NCBI GenBank assembly: GCA_910583685.1
Contig: CAJTXY010000001.1
Coordinates: forward strand, 20,439 to 84,438
DNA from: an uncultured Bacilli bacterium
Lineage (GTDB): Bacteria > Bacillota_I > Bacilli_A > RF39 > UBA660
Direction: 5' to 3'
DNA length: 64,000 nt
In this document: piece after piece, positions 61,223 to 64,000 of the stretch
Layout of the letters: each line of letters begins with the position of its first letter
How positions within the stretch are numbered: position 1 is the first letter of the stretch
The notes under the pieces: generated by a model
What the model was told of the DNA's origin: nothing
Database searches by the model: none
What the model saw: only the letters and a program-made list of their open reading frames with translations
Translations under genes and position numbers: made by a program

Positions 61223-61912
61223 TTAGATACAACTGTGATGTTTTTCATAAAAACTATAGTATTCATAGTCGGTTACAATGAGATGATCCACTACTGGTAT
61301 TCCTTGTATTTTTCCTATTTCCATAATATTTTTAGTAAATACAATATCTTCATGGCTTGGCTGGACATCTCCTGAAGGATGATTATGAATACAGACAATG
61401 GATGATGCACTTAAAAGATATGCTTCCTTAAAAATTTCTCGTGGGTGCACGATACTTCTGTTAATAGTTCCCATAAATAGTAATTTCTCCTCAATTAATT
61501 TTTGTTTATTATCAAAGTACAGACAATAGAAACATTCCTGGTTTCTACTAGCAAATAAATATTTTGTATTTTCCCATATTTCTTTCGCATTTATTAATTT
61601 TTTGGAATGGTTATGTTCTTTTCGATACCAAATTCGTTTTCCAAGCTCAATTACACCTAAAACTTCAATTGCTTTTACTTTCCCAATTCCTTTAATTTCT
61701 AATAGCGAGCGAAAAGTAGCATTTTCCAATTTTTGTAGTGATCCATACTTTGTGAGTAACTCTGTAGCAAGGGTACTAACATCTTTATCTTTTGTACCTG
61801 TTTTTAAAAGAATGGCAAGTAGTTCCTTATCACTTAGATTCTCTGCTCCCATATTTACCAACCTTTCTCTTGGACGTTCTGCTAAAGGGAGTTCTGATAC
61901 CCGATAATACAT
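61223..61912 (-). CDS. radC: RadC/JAB-domain protein
   Basis: 229 residues. UPF0758 family: N-terminal helix-hairpin-helix part (SDKELLAILLKTG, LLEIKGIGKVKAIEV) and C-terminal JAMM/MPN+ domain with the metal motif HNHPSGDVQPSHED near residue 170. Despite the name, a repair role has been questioned; it is a probable metal-dependent peptidase or isopeptidase. In B. subtilis radC (ysxA) lies between maf and mreB, which matches its place here. The start at 61912 has GAGGTGAT upstream. Confidence 0.93.
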   Translation of the reverse strand: MYYRVSELPLAERPRERLVNMGAENLSDKELLAILLKTGTKDKDVSTLATELLTKYGSLQKLENATFRSLLEIKGIGKVKAIEVLGVIELGKRIWYRKEHNHSKKLINAKEIWENTKYLFASRNQECFYCLYFDNKQKLIEEKLLFMGTINRSIVHPREIFKEAYLLSASSIVCIHNHPSGDVQPSHEDIVFTKNIMEIGKIQGIPVVDHLIVTDYEYYSFYEKHHSCI

Positions 61913-61945
61913 AAAAATCACCTCATTTTATTATTGGCGATTTTT

Positions 61946-62392
61946 CTAACTTTTCTGTAAAGTTTGTTCATAATTTGCTAAAATCACTTCATTAATCGTC
62001 ATAATTTCCTCTTCTTTGGTTGCTTTTTCTAGTAATAGATCAAACTGTTCTACATTATTTTTAAATTCTTCGCTTGAAACAGATAATACCTTTTCGTAAA
62101 TATCATATCCTTTTTTATCATAAATATCTTTTATCTTTTTGGCATTTTTTTGGTTTTTTGTAATTCCAACATAGACATAGTATTTATCTTCGTTATGTAC
62201 CACTACCTTAGGATCAATTCGTTTAATATTTTCTTCCATATTGTTCTTATCTGTATAAACTCCTTGTTGTAAAAAGATAATTTCATCTTCCTGGAAAACA
62301 GTTTTAGCAGATGTCTCATCATAAAAATACTTTCCAACTGCAGTTCCCAGGAAGATTGCTACTACTAAAGAGAATAGAAATTTTTTGTTCAT
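61946..62392 (-). CDS. SPOR-like exported protein, candidate SpoIIB equivalent
   Basis: 148 residues. One N-terminal membrane segment (FLFSLVVAIFLGTAVGKYFY) followed by a short extracellular domain: EIIFLQQGVYTDKNN, VVHNEDKYYVYVGITKNQKN, KIKDIYDKKGYD. This is the beta-alpha-beta order of SPOR domains, which bind denuded glycan strands. B. subtilis SpoIIB is a membrane-anchored SPOR protein located just upstream of maf-radC-mreBCD. The location supports SpoIIB although sequence alone is weak. GGTGAT precedes the ATG. Confidence 0.6.
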   Translation of the reverse strand: MNKKFLFSLVVAIFLGTAVGKYFYDETSAKTVFQEDEIIFLQQGVYTDKNNMEENIKRIDPKVVVHNEDKYYVYVGITKNQKNAKKIKDIYDKKGYDIYEKVLSVSSEEFKNNVEQFDLLLEKATKEEEIMTINEVILANYEQTLQKS

Positions 62393-62446
62393 TATTATCA
62401 CCAGTATTATCTTAGCAAGTGAGGATTGCGTATTTTGTCGAAAAAG

Positions 62447-62475
62447 AAAAACTCTGTAAAATTTTACAAAGTTTT
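62447..62475 (-). terminator. Terminator of the two genes at the right edge
   Basis: Near-perfect palindrome AAAACT..TGTAAAATTTTACA..AGTTTT with T run on the minus strand, ~90 bases past the stop at 62565. Confidence 0.65.
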
Positions 62476-62564
62476 ACTATTCTTTTTTTACCTATTTAAT
62501 CTGAAAGAATTATAGATGATGATTTTTTATATAACTCCACCAGTAAAGCTTAATTCTTTTATAT

Positions 62565-62813
62565 CTAGCTTTCTTCCCTTAGTTTATTATAATTTTCTGG
62601 AGAAATTAACTTTCTATAGTATTTTGTTGGATTTTGAATTCCTAAGTGTGATAGGATTTGATAAGCATCCTCTTTGGAAATTTCAAAGAAACAATTGTTA
62701 TTTTTTAATAATTGAAAAATTAGATAGTATCTTTTTAGTGTTTTTTTATCAGCATATTTTTTTCCTTCTAACTCTTCTATATGTTCTAAAGTTATTCTTC
62801 TTAAAAGTTCCAT
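62565..62813 (-). CDS. Uncharacterised small soluble protein
   Basis: 82 residues, helical, Lys/Glu-rich with two Cys-poor helices (ITLEHIEELEGKKYADKKTL; KEDAYQILSHLGIQNPTKYY). No family is recognised. The ATG lies inside the TAATG overlap with the upstream gene, so the two are translated together and may form a complex. Confidence 0.55.
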   Translation of the reverse strand: MELLRRITLEHIEELEGKKYADKKTLKRYYLIFQLLKNNNCFFEISKEDAYQILSHLGIQNPTKYYRKLISPENYNKLREES

Positions 62814-63889
62814 TACTTACCACCCCTTTTATAATCGTGGTCAATTATTTTCATATCAATCGCATCATGTCTTTCCTGTAATTCATATGCATCATTTTCA
62901 CTGATAGGATTTAGACCCTTGGTTTCTGTATATAAAAAATTATAGCCGCTGACACTAGGATGAAAGTCACAGCATCTTGGAGTTTCCACTTCTTGTGGTA
63001 TATAAGTAAGAAGCAGGCCATATTTCAAATTATCTACATTTAATACTTCTTCGTTTTGCATCTTAATGTGATCTAAAGTTATTTTCTTTCTCTCTTCCTC
63101 TGGAATTAATACTTTCATTAAATGTTTCAGGTAAGTAATACCACCTACTATATCTAGATTACTTGTAGCAAGCATTTCTGATATCAAAGCAATTTGTGAG
63201 AAAACATTATGATAATCTTCTGGCACTTCATAAGAGTAAAAATCGGCATCTTGTTTTAGTTTTTCCATAATACTTTGTGTATATTCATTAATATTTTGCC
63301 CTTTTATGGAGGTATTATTTTTATAAAAATTTGAGTGATAGAAATTTTTTTCTTCTATAAGTCCTTGATCATTTTCTTCATAGATTAAAAATCCTTGTGG
63401 TAAAATGTCAAGTTTAGCACGAGTTAAATCTGCCATTTGATTTTTTTCATCTAAGCCTAATATCTTTCCTGTTGCATCTGCTCTTAAAATATGATGGTCT
63501 GCTTTAAAATAAACCTGACTGTGTGTAACTCCTTTGTCTATGACTGCCTCAAAACCATTTTGCTCTAACAAGTAGGCAAAGGCCTCCGAATAATTATGAC
63601 AAATGATGGCGTTTTTATCTTTATTAATTTCCTCTATACTTTTATTATAAATATCTTCTATAAAATCTAGAGAGGTATCTTGATCAAATAAACAGAAAAC
63701 TTCATCATAGAAAACCTTTTTATTTAGAGAATTATAAATTTCTGCTGCTAAAAAAGCACCCTTTTTAGTCATATCAACGTCATTCATAACCATATTATAA
63801 AACTCTTCGTTCATTTTTATGTTTTTGGGAATATGTTCACCATACTTTTTTATATCATCATCTGCCCTGTTAGTTCTTAACTCTCTCAT
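62813..63889 (-). CDS. Transglutaminase-like cysteine-protease-fold protein
   Basis: 358 residues, no signal peptide. IICHNYSEAFAYLLEQNGFE near residue 95 gives a Cys at the start of a helix, then THSQVYF (His) and LRADATGKI (Asp), the Cys-His-Asp order of transglutaminase-like domains. The rest is charged and helical, with CCDFHPSVSGYNF near the C-terminus. The family is not recognised and no substrate can be inferred. The start at 63889 has AGGTG upstream. It is translationally coupled to the 82-residue gene. Confidence 0.5.
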   Translation of the reverse strand: MRELRTNRADDDIKKYGEHIPKNIKMNEEFYNMVMNDVDMTKKGAFLAAEIYNSLNKKVFYDEVFCLFDQDTSLDFIEDIYNKSIEEINKDKNAIICHNYSEAFAYLLEQNGFEAVIDKGVTHSQVYFKADHHILRADATGKILGLDEKNQMADLTRAKLDILPQGFLIYEENDQGLIEEKNFYHSNFYKNNTSIKGQNINEYTQSIMEKLKQDADFYSYEVPEDYHNVFSQIALISEMLATSNLDIVGGITYLKHLMKVLIPEEERKKITLDHIKMQNEEVLNVDNLKYGLLLTYIPQEVETPRCCDFHPSVSGYNFLYTETKGLNPISENDAYELQERHDAIDMKIIDHDYKRGGK

Positions 63890-63954
63890 ACCCACACCTA
63901 CTTTTACTTCGATTATAACATAAATAAAAGAAAGTGACTATACTCTAAAATGTA

Positions 63955-64000
63955 ACCTATAAAGTGGACTTTCAAAAAAAGTGAGGTCAACTTTATGGGT
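63955..64000. repeat. Inverted repeat at the right window edge
   Basis: ACCTATAAAGTGGAC (63955-63969) and GTCAACTTTATGGGT (63986-64000) pair at 13 of 15 positions. It could be a mobile-element end, a hairpin or a terminator of a gene beyond the window; the edge cuts further analysis. Confidence 0.45.

Noticed and set aside
1..64000. CRISPR arrays, prophage modules, intact insertion sequences
   Set aside because: No regularly spaced repeats, no phage structural genes and no transposase frame were seen.

Overview
The window is strongly AT-rich. TGA is used as a stop (for example in the NUDIX gene at 4925-5371 and the signal peptidase gene at 12831-13490), so the standard bacterial code applies and this is not a Mycoplasma-type code. 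Many genes carry AGGTGAT- or GGAGG-type ribosome binding sites. The content (SepF, DivIVA, SEDS/PBP pairs, SipW/TasA-type secretion, CotF- and CotY/CotZ-like coat proteins, SpoIVFA/SpoIVFB-like proteins) points to a low-GC Bacillota, class Bacilli or a close gut-associated relative, whose lineage makes or made endospores. Most genes are on the minus strand. There is no rRNA operon, no prophage, no intact insertion sequence and no CRISPR array.

Layout. 1-7.6 kb: a hybrid histidine kinase cut by the left edge, an acyl-CoA-synthetase-like enzyme, a DUF3419-like methyltransferase, a fragment of an inorganic pyrophosphatase, a NUDIX hydrolase, a DHH phosphoesterase and FtsW. 7.7-17.9 kb: a surface-protein locus with two SipW-type signal peptidases, two TasA/camelysin-like proteins, a 948-residue surface protein, a 533-residue secreted protein, a conventional signal peptidase I and a 725-residue repeat protein. 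18-26.9 kb: MraY and a PASTA-containing transpeptidase, SepF, DivIVA, a HerA-like ATPase, a YbaK-type tRNA editing protein and an HD hydrolase. 27-32.4 kb: tRNA-Pro, an MvaI/BcnI-MutH-like nuclease, ProRS, ExoIII and MutY. 32.4-38.7 kb: a Rieske-FAD oxidoreductase, a DUF362 protein, a TasA-like 621-residue exported protein, GluRS and tRNA-Gln. 39.6-42.5 kb: tRNA-Met, an SDR enzyme and a two-component system.

42.8-53.2 kb is rich in probable sporulation genes: a kinase-like protein, CotF-like proteins, a tail-anchored protein, ferredoxin, RluB, a 708-residue orphan, a small Gly/Tyr-rich protein, a KinB-like kinase, a degenerate EIIB-like membrane protein, tandem CotY/CotZ-like proteins, a possible CotO-like protein and a RodA/FtsW-type SEDS protein. 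53.2-64 kb: a GT4 glycosyltransferase, a YjdF-like membrane protein, tRNA-Ala, a GDPD-like paralogue, a NUDIX hydrolase, a frameshifted ABC exporter, and then a SPOR/SpoIIB-like - radC - mreC - mreD - spoIVFA-like - spoIVFB-like block. Its order follows the Bacillus subtilis spoIIB-radC-mreBCD-minCD-spoIVFA-spoIVFB locus with mreB and minCD missing. Two uncharacterised genes and an inverted repeat close the window.

How the parts fit. The SEDS proteins, transpeptidase, MraY, MreC/MreD, SepF and DivIVA form the wall-synthesis and division set. SpoIVFA/B, coat proteins, a KinB-like kinase and possibly the kinase-like protein at 42.8 kb form a sporulation set. The SipW/TasA locus probably builds an extracellular fibre or matrix. 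ProRS, tRNA-Pro and a free-standing editing protein lie within 4 kb of each other and form a natural fidelity module.
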